DNA from: Chryseobacterium daecheongense
GTDB lineage: Bacteria > Bacteroidota > Bacteroidia > Flavobacteriales > Weeksellaceae
Direction of reading: 5' to 3'
DNA length: 64,000 bases
Assembly (NCBI RefSeq): GCF_003729955.1
Contig: NZ_RJTX01000001.1
Location: forward strand, 1 to 64,000
Below are positions 24,065 through 33,898 of this stretch, one piece after another. The position numbers were made by a program, and so were the translations under genes. How positions within the stretch are numbered: position 1 is the stretch's first letter; every line of letters starts with the position of its first letter. A model generated the notes under the pieces. That model made no database searches. It saw nothing but the letters and a program-made list of their open reading frames with translations, and was not told the origin of the DNA.

Positions 24065-25579
24065 ATGAAAATACTTACAGCAGAACAAATACGAAAATGG
24101 GACAGGTTTACCATTGAAAATGAACCGGTTTCTTCCATTCAGCTGATGGAAAGGGCTGCACAGGCTTGTTCGAACTGGATATCGGAAAATTGTAAAAATC
24201 ATAAAAAGATTGCTGTATTCTGCGGAAATGGGAATAATGGAGGAGATGGATTGGCCATCGCAAGAATGCTTTACTTGAAAGGGTTTGATGTAGATATATT
24301 CGTTGATTCCAGTCAGAAATTCTCTGAAGATGCAGCCGTGAATTTCAAAAAACTAAGAGATTTTTCAGGAATTTATAGTAAAAGCTTCAAAGATATTGAT
24401 CAATATCATTTTGATAGTAAAACAATTATTGTTGATGCACTATTTGGAACAGGATTATCCAGAAAAATAGATGGAGAATATAAAATATTGATCGACAAAC
24501 TGAACGAGAGAAATAATATAAAAATTTCCATAGATGTACCATCTGGCTTATTTACAGACAGTTTAACGGAAAATAATTCTACAATATTCAAGGCAGATTA
24601 TACACTAAGTTTCCAATGCTGGAAGAAGAGCTTCTTGCATCCCGAAACAGGAAAATATACCGGAAAAGTGATTATTCTGGATATTGATCTCAGTAAAGCA
24701 TATATTTCAAAGACCAAGACCAGTGATTTTGTTATTGATGACAGCCTTGTGGAATCTATTTTTAAACCCAGACAGGAATTTTCACATAAAGGAACGTATG
24801 GGAGAGCGACCTTAGTGGCTGGAAGTTATGGAAAAATGGGTGCTGCTGTTTTATCTACGAAATCAGCTTTGAGAACTGGAGCTGGATTGACTTTTACATT
24901 AGCACCTCAATGTGGATATGAAATCCTCCAGACATCTTGTCCCGAAGCAATGTTTATAGAAGGTGGAACTCAATGTATTGATAAATTTGAAGTAGAAAAA
25001 GATTCGGTTTGTGGAATTGGCCCCGGGTTGGGAACCCGGCCTGAAACGGAGAAAAGTTTTCTTCAGTTTTTAAAAAAATATTCAAAACCATTGATAATAG
25101 ATGCAGATGCTCTGAATATCATTTCTAAAGATGATAAAAGCCTACCGTTGATTCCTCAGAATTCCATTATCACTCCTCATCCTAAAGAATTTGAAAGACT
25201 TTTTGGAAGTACGGAAAATTCCTTTAAAAGGGTAGAGCTGGCTCGTAAGAAAGCAAAAGATCTGCAGATTTATATTGTGTTAAAAGACCATCACACTCAG
25301 GTTATTACTCCGGAAGGTAGTGTTTATTATAATATTACAGGAAATTCCGGTTTGGCAAAAGGAGGAAGCGGAGATATTCTGACCGGAATTCTAACTTCAT
25401 TTTTAGCCCAGGGATATTCCGAAGAAAACACAGCTGTTTTAAGCGCCTGGTTTCATGGAAAAGCGGCTGATTATGCAGCTGAAAAATATTCTAAAGAAGC
25501 CATGTTGCCAACGGATGTAATCCATGAATTTGGAAATGTTTTTGAGGAACTTAATAGGAGGACAGCTCCTAAATTGTAA
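24065..25579 (+). CDS. nnr: Bifunctional NAD(P)H-hydrate epimerase/dehydratase
   Basis: This 504-residue fusion has an N-terminal YjeF epimerase domain with GNGNNGGDG (54-62) and VDALFGTGL. The C-terminal ribokinase-like dehydratase domain has GTYGRATLVAGSYGKMGAA, DADALN and GGSGD (433-437). The epimerase interconverts R and S hydrates of NAD(P)H and the ADP/ATP-dependent dehydratase restores the cofactor. This is a metabolite-repair enzyme that is often fused in bacteria. It is convergent with lgt, with a terminator between them. Confidence 0.94.
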   Translation: MKILTAEQIRKWDRFTIENEPVSSIQLMERAAQACSNWISENCKNHKKIAVFCGNGNNGGDGLAIARMLYLKGFDVDIFVDSSQKFSEDAAVNFKKLRDFSGIYSKSFKDIDQYHFDSKTIIVDALFGTGLSRKIDGEYKILIDKLNERNNIKISIDVPSGLFTDSLTENNSTIFKADYTLSFQCWKKSFLHPETGKYTGKVIILDIDLSKAYISKTKTSDFVIDDSLVESIFKPRQEFSHKGTYGRATLVAGSYGKMGAAVLSTKSALRTGAGLTFTLAPQCGYEILQTSCPEAMFIEGGTQCIDKFEVEKDSVCGIGPGLGTRPETEKSFLQFLKKYSKPLIIDADALNIISKDDKSLPLIPQNSIITPHPKEFERLFGSTENSFKRVELARKKAKDLQIYIVLKDHHTQVITPEGSVYYNITGNSGLAKGGSGDILTGILTSFLAQGYSEENTAVLSAWFHGKAADYAAEKYSKEAMLPTDVIHEFGNVFEELNRRTAPKL

Positions 25580-25603
25580 GCTATTATGAAGGATTAAAAA
25601 AGT

Positions 25604-25642
25604 AAAAAAGGCAAATTTGCGGTTTGCAATTTTGCCTTTTTA
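25604..25642. terminator. Bidirectional terminator between nnr and lgt
   Basis: AAAAAGGCAAA pairs with TTTGCCTTTTT, with an inner TTGC/GCAA extension. It suits both convergent genes. Confidence 0.8.
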
Positions 25643-25664
25643 AATGTATATTCTGTTAAATAAA

Positions 25665-26933
25665 TTACTCAGGTTTTTCGTTTTCCGCCTGTGTGATCTT
25701 GAATTTTTTAGACATGATCATAATGACAACTCCCGCAATCATAAAAGGAATAGAAAGAACTTGTCCGGTATTTAATCCACCGAATTCAATGAATTCCTCG
25801 CCTTGTGGTTCTTTCAGGAATTCAACAAAGAATCTGATCGCCCAAAGAATAATGAAGAACAATCCAAACAACCATCCCTGCTGATATTTCTTATCTGTCT
25901 TTCTGTATAAGAACCAAAGCAAAACGAACAACGCTACATATCCTGCCGCCTCAAATAACTGAGTAGGATAACGAGGAATGGTAACACCATATTCTTTGCT
26001 TTGCTGTGGGAAAAGTAAAGCAAACGGAGAATTGGGATCTACCGGCTTACCAATGATTTCTGAGTTGAAGAAATTCCCCATTCTTACAAAAGCACCACCT
26101 AAAGCAACTACGATTCCTAATCTATCATACACCCAGAAAGGATTCTTCTTTATGATCTTAAATGAATAATAAAGAGTGGTAAATATTAAGGCAATCGTTG
26201 CTCCATGACTTGCTAATCCTGAGAATCCTGTAAATTTCAGACCATTTTTAGTGCTGATTGGTAAAAATACGCTCCAGAAATCCTCTTTAAATAATTCCGG
26301 CTGATAGAAAATAACGTGCCCCATTCTCGCACCCAGAATCGTTCCGATTAAGGTCCATGTAAAAAGGGGTTCAAGATACTTTTGATTAACATTGTCGATT
26401 TTGAAAATTTTGGTCATCAAAATATACCCGAATCCAAAGGCGAAAATGAACATCAAACTATAATAATGTAATGTAATCGGTCCTAAATGAATTCCTGTTG
26501 AAGGATCCCAGATTTTAAATGGAGTTTCCAATTCTACACTATCGGAAGCAGTAACTGGTTTTTGCGATTTTACGGCATATTTAAAAGTCTCGATATTTTC
26601 AGGAGTAACTGCTGTATCAATCAATTTGAAGTTTTTATCAAAGAACTGATATTTCACGTTTTTTAATTTGCTTAAAGTCAGCGCACTGAAATTAAAATAA
26701 GCAGGCTCAAAATTAGATTTGTTCAGAATTACCAGAACATTCTGATCTATTTTCCTGTCTGCAAAAGCAGTTAGATTGCTAATTTCTGAGGTAGTATAGA
26801 TCTTTACCGGGATTTCAGCTGAATTTATTTTTAAAGTTCCATCGGATAAGCTGTCCTTATTGTTCTGCGCAAAAAAGCATTGGGTCATCAACGCAAATAT
26901 GACAAGGTAAATTCTGAAAAATAGGGTACTCAT
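25665..26933 (-). CDS. lgt: Prolipoprotein diacylglyceryl transferase with N-terminal extension
   Basis: The C-terminal ~280 residues are a standard Lgt: several membrane helices, GARMGHVIFYQPELF, SHGATIAL, the signature GGAFVRMGNFFNSEIIG and RYPTQLFEAAGY. Lgt moves diacylglyceryl from phosphatidylglycerol to the lipobox Cys, the first step of lipoprotein maturation. The 422-residue protein is much longer than usual because residues 1-~140 form a signal peptide plus a soluble, beta-like domain. yidD lies 32 bp upstream on the same strand. A core Lgt is certain; the role of the extension is unknown. Confidence 0.9.
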   Translation of the reverse strand: MSTLFFRIYLVIFALMTQCFFAQNNKDSLSDGTLKINSAEIPVKIYTTSEISNLTAFADRKIDQNVLVILNKSNFEPAYFNFSALTLSKLKNVKYQFFDKNFKLIDTAVTPENIETFKYAVKSQKPVTASDSVELETPFKIWDPSTGIHLGPITLHYYSLMFIFAFGFGYILMTKIFKIDNVNQKYLEPLFTWTLIGTILGARMGHVIFYQPELFKEDFWSVFLPISTKNGLKFTGFSGLASHGATIALIFTTLYYSFKIIKKNPFWVYDRLGIVVALGGAFVRMGNFFNSEIIGKPVDPNSPFALLFPQQSKEYGVTIPRYPTQLFEAAGYVALFVLLWFLYRKTDKKYQQGWLFGLFFIILWAIRFFVEFLKEPQGEEFIEFGGLNTGQVLSIPFMIAGVVIMIMSKKFKITQAENEKPE

Positions 26934-26965
26934 TTCTATTGATTTAATAGTTTGTTTATTGATAT

Positions 26966-27208
26966 TTATTTTTTGGGTGGAACGGGATCATAACCGCTTC
27001 CGCCCCATGGATGACATCTTGAAATTCTTTTCACTCCCATCCAAAACCCTTTGAAAACACCGTGGACCTGTAATGCTTCCACCATATAATGGGAACAGGT
27101 AGGCTCATAACGGCAGTTTTTGGGAAGTAAAGGCGAGATGAACCATTGGTAAAATTTGATCAAAATTACCAGGGGAAAAGTGATGATTTTATTGAATGTA
27201 AGTTTCAA
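26966..27208 (-). CDS. yidD: Membrane protein insertion efficiency factor YidD
   Basis: This 80-residue protein has the full YidD pattern: a hydrophobic N terminus, [31 protein letters not shown], and a C-terminal [20 protein letters not shown]. It is a peripheral inner-membrane protein that helps YidC-dependent insertion. It precedes lgt on the same strand, so membrane protein and lipoprotein biogenesis genes are linked here. It is divergent from rarA. Confidence 0.95.
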   Translation of the reverse strand: MKLTFNKIITFPLVILIKFYQWFISPLLPKNCRYEPTCSHYMVEALQVHGVFKGFWMGVKRISRCHPWGGSGYDPVPPKK

Positions 27209-27307
27209 AACAATGCAAAAATAGGGTAAAAAAATGAAAATTAGTTTAAATTTGTTAGAAGTTTCAGATGTATAAAATCTGATATTTATCCTAAATTTTA
27301 AGATACT

Positions 27308-28585
27308 TTGAGCCCAAATATACCATTAGCCGAAAAATTGAGACCCAAGAACCTGGATGAAGTTCTTGGACAGGAGCACCTTACCGGAGAAAAAGGCACA
27401 ATCCGGAAAATGATTGAAAACGACACTCTGAATTCTCTTATTTTCTGGGGACCCCCAGGAACGGGGAAAACCACTTTGGCAGAAATTATCTCTGAAAAAT
27501 CAGGAAGGAAGTTTTTCAAGCTTTCTGCTGTTTCTTCCGGAGTGAAAGATGTACGAGATGTCATTGATGAGGCCAAAAAACAGAACCTGTTTTCAGGGAA
27601 GTCTCCGATCTTATTTATTGATGAGATCCACCGGTTCAATAAGTCTCAGCAGGATTCTCTTCTCCATGCTGTAGAAAAAGGATGGATCATACTGATTGGA
27701 GCCACAACGGAAAACCCAAGCTTTGAAGTGGTTTCGGCACTGCTTTCCAGAAGCCAGGTATATGTGTTGAAAGCATTGAGCTATGAAAAACTGGAAGAAC
27801 TGATTGATATTGCCGTTCACAGTTACAATCTGGAAGAAAATACAGGTTTTACAGTTAAAGAAAAAGAAGCTTTCATCCAATATTCCGGTGGAGACGCAAG
27901 AAAGCTGATCAATTCTGTAGAGCTTGTTCTAAACCAATTCAAAGATTCAGGGAACAAAGAAATCAGCAATGAAGATGTACTTTCCGTGTTACAGGAAACG
28001 ATGGCTTTATATGATAAGAATGGGGAACAACATTATGATATCATTTCTGCTTTTATCAAATCGATGAGAGGAAGTGATCCCAATGGAGCCGTTTATTGGT
28101 TGGCAAGAATGATTGCAGGCGGAGAAGATATTAAATTCATAGCGAGAAGAATGCTTATTTTAGCAGCTGAAGATATTGGTTTGGCCAATCCAAATGCATT
28201 GGTAATAGCGAACAATTGCTTTCAGGCTGTGAATGTGATCGGAAATCCGGAAGCAAGGATCATTTTAAGTGAAACGGCTGTTTATCTGGCTGTGTCACCC
28301 AAAAGTAACTCTACCTATATGGCGATTAACGATGCTTTGGCACTGGTGAAGAAAACCGGAAATCTACCTGTTCCGCTTCATCTCAGAAATGCGCCGACCA
28401 AGCTCATGAAGGATCTGGATTACGGAAAAGATTATAAATATGCCCATTCCTATGAAGGAAGTTTTGTGGATCAGGATTTCCTGCCGGAGGAAATCAAAGA
28501 TGTAAAGCTATATGAACCTGGAAATAATGCAACGGAAAAGAAGATTTATGATGAGTTAAAAAAGAAATGGAATAATAAATATTAA
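27308..28585 (+). CDS. rarA: Replication-associated recombination protein A (AAA+ ATPase)
   Basis: This 425-residue protein has Walker A GPPGTGKT (48-55), Walker B FIDEIHRF with Asp106-Glu107, and a C-terminal MgsA-type tetramerisation domain ([26 protein letters not shown]). RarA acts at stalled forks. The start is a TTG: the N terminus [24 protein letters not shown] is conserved in the family and no in-frame ATG precedes it. It is divergent from yidD, with a terminator just after. Confidence 0.93.
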   Translation: MSPNIPLAEKLRPKNLDEVLGQEHLTGEKGTIRKMIENDTLNSLIFWGPPGTGKTTLAEIISEKSGRKFFKLSAVSSGVKDVRDVIDEAKKQNLFSGKSPILFIDEIHRFNKSQQDSLLHAVEKGWIILIGATTENPSFEVVSALLSRSQVYVLKALSYEKLEELIDIAVHSYNLEENTGFTVKEKEAFIQYSGGDARKLINSVELVLNQFKDSGNKEISNEDVLSVLQETMALYDKNGEQHYDIISAFIKSMRGSDPNGAVYWLARMIAGGEDIKFIARRMLILAAEDIGLANPNALVIANNCFQAVNVIGNPEARIILSETAVYLAVSPKSNSTYMAINDALALVKKTGNLPVPLHLRNAPTKLMKDLDYGKDYKYAHSYEGSFVDQDFLPEEIKDVKLYEPGNNATEKKIYDELKKKWNNKY

Positions 28586-28614
28586 AAAAAGATGCTCATT
28601 GAGCATCCTTTTTT
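28584..28614. terminator. Bidirectional terminator after rarA
   Basis: GATGCTC and GAGCATC pair around ATT, with A7 before and T6 after. It serves rarA and the convergent secreted-protein gene. Confidence 0.85.
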
Positions 28615-28631
28615 ATTATATAATAGTAAAA

Positions 28632-29060
28632 TTATTTTGTGGAAATAAAAACAGCTTTTTGGCCATTATTGTCTTTTACTTCTATTTTCTTGAAAATATC
28701 AGCGTAAACCTTAGTTTCCGTATCAGTAAATTCATAACCGTCAATTAAAACAGGAGTGCTTTTTGCTACACCTTCCTGCTCATTCAACTGAGCCAAAGAA
28801 ATTCTGTCCAGCACTTCGGTTTTCTTAAGTTTGAATTCTGCAATCCCGTTATCTGCAAGATAACTGAATTTTTTAAGAGACTGAGGCAATGCAGCAGGGT
28901 TTTTGTATACATGCATGCTTTGCACAAGGTCTTTTTTAGCATTAAACAGATCTACTGTTCCAACGATATTATCGGCTACAGCAAACTTGGTAGTAGTGCT
29001 CTTCTGTGCAAATAAAGTAGCAGAAGCAAATATTAAAAAAGAGTAGAGTAATTTTTTCAT
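28632..29060 (-). CDS. Hypothetical secreted protein
   Basis: This 142-residue protein has a signal peptide (KKLLYSFLIFASATLFAQ) and a mature part of ~124 residues rich in Lys and Val (TTKFAVADNIVGTVDLFNAKKDLVQSMHVYKN). No known domain was recognised and there are no cysteines. It stands alone, with a terminator shared with rarA. The function is unknown. Confidence 0.65.
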   Translation of the reverse strand: MKKLLYSFLIFASATLFAQKSTTTKFAVADNIVGTVDLFNAKKDLVQSMHVYKNPAALPQSLKKFSYLADNGIAEFKLKKTEVLDRISLAQLNEQEGVAKSTPVLIDGYEFTDTETKVYADIFKKIEVKDNNGQKAVFISTK

Positions 29061-29161
29061 AATCTATAGAATATATTAAAAACGTGATAAATATAGTTAT
29101 TTTTTATAAAATATGGTCAAAATTTTACAATAATTTAGAAACTATCTATAAATAAAGGGTT

Positions 29162-31384
29162 TTATTGTGATTCTGAATTCTTATTTATATTGCTTTCATT
29201 TTTATGATCCACCAGTTTTTTGATCATATTTTTAAGTCTTTGGAATAGAAATGAACTCAATAATAAAATGATTCCCAATATAATAAATGCAATGATCCTG
29301 GAAACATTGTCCATTTGCCATACATCATAGGCATATAGTTTTATAATCATAATTCCAACAAGAACAAACCCTATTTTATTAAGTTCGGGAATATTCCTTT
29401 TTAAGCCGGTATAAATAAAAGTACTGGCCAGAATCGCCCAGATAATGGGTAAATATAAAATGCTGAAATGCTCTTTTAATGGATAAGATTGTTCCCTATT
29501 TTCAGCATTCATTACAATATATCCGTGAAATAACTCAGAACTGACAACCATAACGATGGCCAGAGAAACGTACCAATAGGCAATACTATTGATAAAGAAA
29601 TGTGTTGAAGAAATAAGTTTCCAAACTATGGCAATAAATGGAATCAGATATAATAAATAGAAAAAGTAATAGCTTCCGGAAATTTCTTTTTTCAAAATTC
29701 CGTCTGTAATCATTGATGAGGAGAGAAATGTATGAATGATTACTAAAAATAAAAAAAGATAGATGAATCCTGTTTCAAAGGCTCTGGTAATGTTTAGCGG
29801 TTTACACAGTAAGAGTAAAATGAACAGATAATAAATGCTGAACAATAAGCCGGTGCTGATAATAACAGGGAATTGCAGATCTGAAATGTGGTAAAGAATT
29901 TCAAACAGGACAGCCAGATAAATGATTCCATAACTTAAAATGATGAAAAGGTTTTCAAAAAAGAGAGTTCCGGATGTATCAATTTCTTTCTGTTTTCTTA
30001 ATAAATATAAATTGATGAAAATCGTGAAGATCGTCACAAGGCTGGTCAGAAATATAGGATTGAAAACAACAGATAATTGTTTTAATGTTAAATACTCCGC
30101 CCAGGTAATCATCTGAACCAAAATCACCAAAGGAAATAAAACATAAAAACATATTTTGAAAATATTGAATCCTGTTTTTTTCCATATAAAAAGTAAAAGT
30201 GTGGCTTCTACTGCCCAGACACTGGTGATAAGATTTGTTTTAAACTGAAGTGCGAAAGCCAATGTGATCAGACTTACTGTAATTCCTGTAAAAACAGAAT
30301 AGGGAATTCCAGCATCTTTTTTTTCATGCTCTCTATATAAAAGTACAGCGTTCACAAGCGCAAAAATCAATGGGAATATAATGGCCGGCTCATATTTCAG
30401 TTCATTGAAAATATATACTAAACCAATAACACTGGTGAAATTGATCAAAACCAGCATCAGGATATCTATCACGGCAAGTATATTTTTCTTCTGGTAATCA
30501 TGTAATGCGAAGGCGTAAAATATGATATAAGTAATAATGTAAAAGTAAATGCTAGTTAAATCAGTTTTTTCAAGGACCCAGTAGAAAAGATAAATATTGG
30601 TAAATATCAACGCGATCCAGCTGATACTTTTCCAATTTTTCAGAAATACAATAATGAGCATCCCTATATTCAATATCGTTACATAGGTAAGAAGAAAAAC
30701 ATAATTACTTTGTCCCGTGCTCACCATAAGCGGAGCAAGAAAACCTCCGAATAATGAGCATACAATTAAAACCTGGCTATTGTAATGATAAGACAGGATA
30801 ATGGAGAAAAGAGTAATAAGACAAATGATGATAAAAGCGGTACTTTGAGCGAAAATATGATATTCCCGGAAGGCAATGGTCATCGAAAAATATAATACCG
30901 CAATTCCGCCTCCTGTAATAATAGAGGAGAATGTATTATAATTCTTCCGTAGAAAATGACCTGTAATAATGATTCCTGCTCCGGTGCATAAGCCAATTAC
31001 AGCACGTGCTGTTTCGCCAATCCAGTTTTTGTCAATAGCATATTTTACAAAATAGCCGATTCCCAATACAAGTGTAAAGATCCCGATAACGGTTAATATG
31101 TTTTGTTTTAAGAAATCAAATATAGGGCTCAGCCAATCTTTTTGTGACAAATTCACGTCTGCCTTTTGTTCTAAAGGGCTTCCTGAGCTGATGTTTTGAA
31201 TCGGGGTGAGAGGAGAGTGAAGTGGTGGCTGCTCTTGTTTTTTTTCAGGAAGTTCTTGATTTTGGTGTAGAAGTTTTTTATTGAGCTCAATAATTTCATT
31301 TTCAAGTTTCCGGATTTTACCGTTAAGCTTGTTGTGACTTAACAGAACTGCCAAGAGTAAAATAATAATTAGAGCAATTTCCAT
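29162..31384 (-). CDS. DUF2339 multi-pass membrane protein
   Basis: This 740-residue protein starts with one membrane helix (3-15) followed by a coiled coil (KLNGKIRKLENEIIELNKKLL) and a Pro/Gln linker. About 20 or more membrane helices then run to the end, with PIFDFLKQNILTVIGIFTLVLGIGYFVKYAIDKNWIGE marking the start of the DUF2339 domain. The family is widespread and large; its function is unknown, although late conserved parts suggest a sensor or transporter. It is flanked by unrelated genes, so context does not help. Confidence 0.8.
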   Translation of the reverse strand: MEIALIIILLLAVLLSHNKLNGKIRKLENEIIELNKKLLHQNQELPEKKQEQPPLHSPLTPIQNISSGSPLEQKADVNLSQKDWLSPIFDFLKQNILTVIGIFTLVLGIGYFVKYAIDKNWIGETARAVIGLCTGAGIIITGHFLRKNYNTFSSIITGGGIAVLYFSMTIAFREYHIFAQSTAFIIICLITLFSIILSYHYNSQVLIVCSLFGGFLAPLMVSTGQSNYVFLLTYVTILNIGMLIIVFLKNWKSISWIALIFTNIYLFYWVLEKTDLTSIYFYIITYIIFYAFALHDYQKKNILAVIDILMLVLINFTSVIGLVYIFNELKYEPAIIFPLIFALVNAVLLYREHEKKDAGIPYSVFTGITVSLITLAFALQFKTNLITSVWAVEATLLLFIWKKTGFNIFKICFYVLFPLVILVQMITWAEYLTLKQLSVVFNPIFLTSLVTIFTIFINLYLLRKQKEIDTSGTLFFENLFIILSYGIIYLAVLFEILYHISDLQFPVIISTGLLFSIYYLFILLLLCKPLNITRAFETGFIYLFLFLVIIHTFLSSSMITDGILKKEISGSYYFFYLLYLIPFIAIVWKLISSTHFFINSIAYWYVSLAIVMVVSSELFHGYIVMNAENREQSYPLKEHFSILYLPIIWAILASTFIYTGLKRNIPELNKIGFVLVGIMIIKLYAYDVWQMDNVSRIIAFIILGIILLLSSFLFQRLKNMIKKLVDHKNESNINKNSESQ

Positions 31385-31496
31385 TTCCTGATTTTTAATT
31401 TAAATATAAATATTTATATCAGAATGGTAGCAAAAACTAATCCACCACATAAAATGTGATGGATCAGTTATGTAGAGTGATTAAACTGTACTAATA

Positions 31497-32204
31497 TTAG
31501 TTGGATACTTTATAAACATAAAAAGATCCGATACTTGATCCCAATAATCCGGCACTAATAACTCCGGAATCTGTAAGTCCAAAGGAAATTTTATCACCTG
31601 CCTGGAAAGTATAAAGAGAGCTGATATTGGATTCTGAGATCGTTAAACTCAATACCAAAGGTATAGTAAGCCCACTAAAAGGACGGCTGTCGATAATAGT
31701 TGATACACCGGCTCTTGTTCTTAAAATACCGATTCCAGGTCCGCCAGTTAATAAGGAAGCTTGTAAACCTGTTCCTAATCGGAATGAATATCCTACTGCA
31801 TACACTCCCGCTGATGGAATAGTGTAAGAGTTATCAACGTCTGAGAATAACGCTGAGTTTCCTACGTTTCTTTCACTTTGCAAGAAGTTTACAACTTGAA
31901 ATCCAGCCGGGAAGATCCCTAAATTCAATAAAGTGATTGGAGCAGTTTTTTTTGCTGCATACACTGAAGCGTTCACTGTACCATCGAAGATAGTCTGTGG
32001 AGTTACCTTAACCACCTGAAAGGTTCCTTGGTCAACTGCCAAAACCTGTGCGTTGGTAAGTGTAGGAGATAAAGGAGTGTCCCTGATCTTCGCTGTACCG
32101 TTCACGTCAAGCGTCGCTGTGGGCGTTGTTGTATTAATCCCAACCTGTGAAAAAGCGGAAATAGAAGATAGCGCCAAAATTAAAGTACAAATCTTAGTTT
32201 TCAT
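31497..32204 (-). CDS. Secreted C1q/TNF-like jelly-roll protein
   Basis: This 235-residue protein has a signal peptide cut before VGINTTTPTATLDVNGTAKIRD, the typical Bacteroidota opening of surface and tail-fibre-like proteins. The remainder fits a C1q/TNF-like beta sandwich (SVYAAKKTAPITLLNLG, then SYTIPSAGVYAVGYSFRLG, and a final GSFYVYKV strand). Such proteins are often adhesins or surface components. It is solitary. The 282 bp upstream hold no gene; they carry the pheA terminator. Confidence 0.65.
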   Translation of the reverse strand: MKTKICTLILALSSISAFSQVGINTTTPTATLDVNGTAKIRDTPLSPTLTNAQVLAVDQGTFQVVKVTPQTIFDGTVNASVYAAKKTAPITLLNLGIFPAGFQVVNFLQSERNVGNSALFSDVDNSYTIPSAGVYAVGYSFRLGTGLQASLLTGGPGIGILRTRAGVSTIIDSRPFSGLTIPLVLSLTISESNISSLYTFQAGDKISFGLTDSGVISAGLLGSSIGSFYVYKVSN

Positions 32205-32404
32205 GAGTAGTAAATTTTTTAATTAGTTCCTAAAAATTAACAGCAAAAATTATGCCTTATTTTTATTAAATTTTTAATTGTAATCCATATTTATTAGAAA
32301 TATTTTAATTATAATTTAAATATGTGTTGCGTTTTACCCCATAAATAAATTATTCTTGTGTATGTGAAAAATGTAAATGACTTGTTTGCCTTAATATTTT
32401 AAAC

Positions 32405-32452
32405 CAATAAAAAAAAACAATAAAAAATGCTGTCAGTATTTCTGACAGCATG
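32405..32452 (-). terminator. Terminator after pheA
   Basis: ATGCTGTCAG pairs perfectly with CTGACAGCAT across a 5-nt loop. On the minus strand it is followed by a long T-rich tail. The remaining 32205-32404 is AT-rich and featureless. Confidence 0.8.
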
Positions 32453-32486
32453 AGTATGCATTTATGTCTTATAAAAGAGTGACAAA

Positions 32487-33335
32487 TTAACCTTCCAACA
32501 AGTATTCTTTATAGTTACCAAGGAAATCTATGTCAACGTTGAGTGATTTTAATTCTTCTAAAGCATTTTCATGGAGAATTGGCTCCCATTTTCCAACCAC
32601 GTTGATGAAAAAGAAATAGTTTCCAAGCCCTGTTTTCAACGTTCTGGATTCAATCTTGCTAAGATTCATCTTTCTCCATGCAAAAACAGATAAAACCTGA
32701 TGCAAGCCTCCGGCATGATCTTCGGGGAGAGTGATCAGTAGACCTGATTTTTCGCCTAATACATCAAGTTTATGATTATCATAAGAATTCTGTTGCTTGG
32801 AAATTATAATAAATCTTGTATGATTCTGTTCAAAATCCTGGATATTCCGGTGAACAATTTTTAAGCCGTATAAATTGGCTGCAAACTGGTTGGCAACAGC
32901 AGCAATCTTAAGATCCGGGTTTTCTGAGACATATTTGGCAGCAGCGGCAGTAGATGAAAAATCCTGCCTTTGAACTGTTTTATAATGGGTGTCCAAAAAG
33001 TGAAAGCTTTGCGCCAAAGCTTGTGGATGCGAATAAATTTTTTCAGTTTCTTCTACCAAATGATCAGGATGGATCATTAAGTGATGGGCGATCGGCATTA
33101 TCGCTTCGGCTTCTATCTTTATTGAAGGTGTTTTATATAAATAATCAAGCGTCATGGAAACTGTTCCTTCAATAGAATTTTCAAGAGGAACTACAGCTTT
33201 GTCCACCTCGCCGTTTTCAACAGCGATAAAGCAATCTAAAATATTGGCTTGAGGCAAAAGCTCCTCATCTGGGAAAAGTTGTGTAGCAGCCAGTTGTGTG
33301 AAGCTGGCTTGCGGACCTAGGAATGCAATCTTCAT
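32487..33335 (-). CDS. pheA: Prephenate dehydratase
   Basis: This 282-residue protein is a monofunctional prephenate dehydratase. The substrate domain has GPQASFTQLAA, PLENSIEGTVS and the catalytic Thr173-Arg-Phe (NHTRFIII). An ACT regulatory domain follows from about 195, with IESRTLKTGLGNYFFFINVVG. It makes phenylpyruvate for phenylalanine, and the ACT domain is normally inhibited by phenylalanine. There is no chorismate mutase part. It starts 7 bp after the thioesterase gene ends, so they form one transcript. Confidence 0.93.
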   Translation of the reverse strand: MKIAFLGPQASFTQLAATQLFPDEELLPQANILDCFIAVENGEVDKAVVPLENSIEGTVSMTLDYLYKTPSIKIEAEAIMPIAHHLMIHPDHLVEETEKIYSHPQALAQSFHFLDTHYKTVQRQDFSSTAAAAKYVSENPDLKIAAVANQFAANLYGLKIVHRNIQDFEQNHTRFIIISKQQNSYDNHKLDVLGEKSGLLITLPEDHAGGLHQVLSVFAWRKMNLSKIESRTLKTGLGNYFFFINVVGKWEPILHENALEELKSLNVDIDFLGNYKEYLLEG

Positions 33336-33342
33336 ATGTTTA

Positions 33343-33762
33343 TTATATACTATCTGTTTTCCAGTTTTCTTTGATAAGCTTCATCAGAAAATCCGGACAT
33401 TTTATGACTTTATTGGTTTGGGCATCGAGAAAAAATAGAGTAGTGGAAGCTTCTGTAATTTTAATTTTTTCTTCATTGAAAATCTCATAGTCGAATTCAA
33501 TCCTCACTCCCGGAATTTTTTTAACGTAAGTGTGTATTTCTAGTTTTTGATCGTATAAAGCTGGCTTTAAATACTTAATTTTATACTCCGAAACAGGTAA
33601 CCAAATACCCTGATTTTCAATTTCATCATACGACATTCCTATGCTGCGGAAAAGTTCAACTCTCCCAATCTCAAAGTATTCAGCATAGTTGCCGTAATAG
33701 ACATATTTCATGGGGTCTGTTTCTCCGTAACGTACTCGTATTGAGTGAGTTGTGTGTATCAT
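33343..33762 (-). CDS. YbgC/4HBT-family acyl-CoA thioesterase
   Basis: This 139-residue hotdog protein has the YbgC signature RVRYGETDPMKYVYYGNYAEYFEIGRVELF, with the active-site Asp in ETDPM. It hydrolyses acyl-CoA or phenylacetyl-type thioesters. The ATG at 33762 was chosen; an earlier in-frame ATG at 33783 lies at or before the predicted start of transcription, as the TATATTTG box is at 33792-33785. It heads an operon with pheA. Confidence 0.82.
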   Translation of the reverse strand: MIHTTHSIRVRYGETDPMKYVYYGNYAEYFEIGRVELFRSIGMSYDEIENQGIWLPVSEYKIKYLKPALYDQKLEIHTYVKKIPGVRIEFDYEIFNEEKIKITEASTTLFFLDAQTNKVIKCPDFLMKLIKENWKTDSI

Positions 33763-33784
33763 TTTAACTGCTAAATTATACATA

Positions 33785-33816
33785 CAAATATATTTTTAAA
33801 TAATCAATACCTGCAA
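33785..33816 (-). promoter_or_regulatory. Promoter of the thioesterase-pheA operon
   Basis: On the minus strand TTG (33816-33814), a 21-nt spacer and TATATTTG (33792-33785) form a good promoter. It is divergent from dnaA. Confidence 0.55.
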
Positions 33817-33898
33817 TATTTTTTTTTAAAAATAAAAAATTGGACCTTTGTCTTCCTTCTAAAAAAAATACTAACCATTCAATAATCGGGGCATAAAT

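Noticed and set aside
33784..33898. oriC next to dnaA
   Set aside because: No repeated DnaA boxes or clear unwinding element beyond general AT richness on either side of dnaA.
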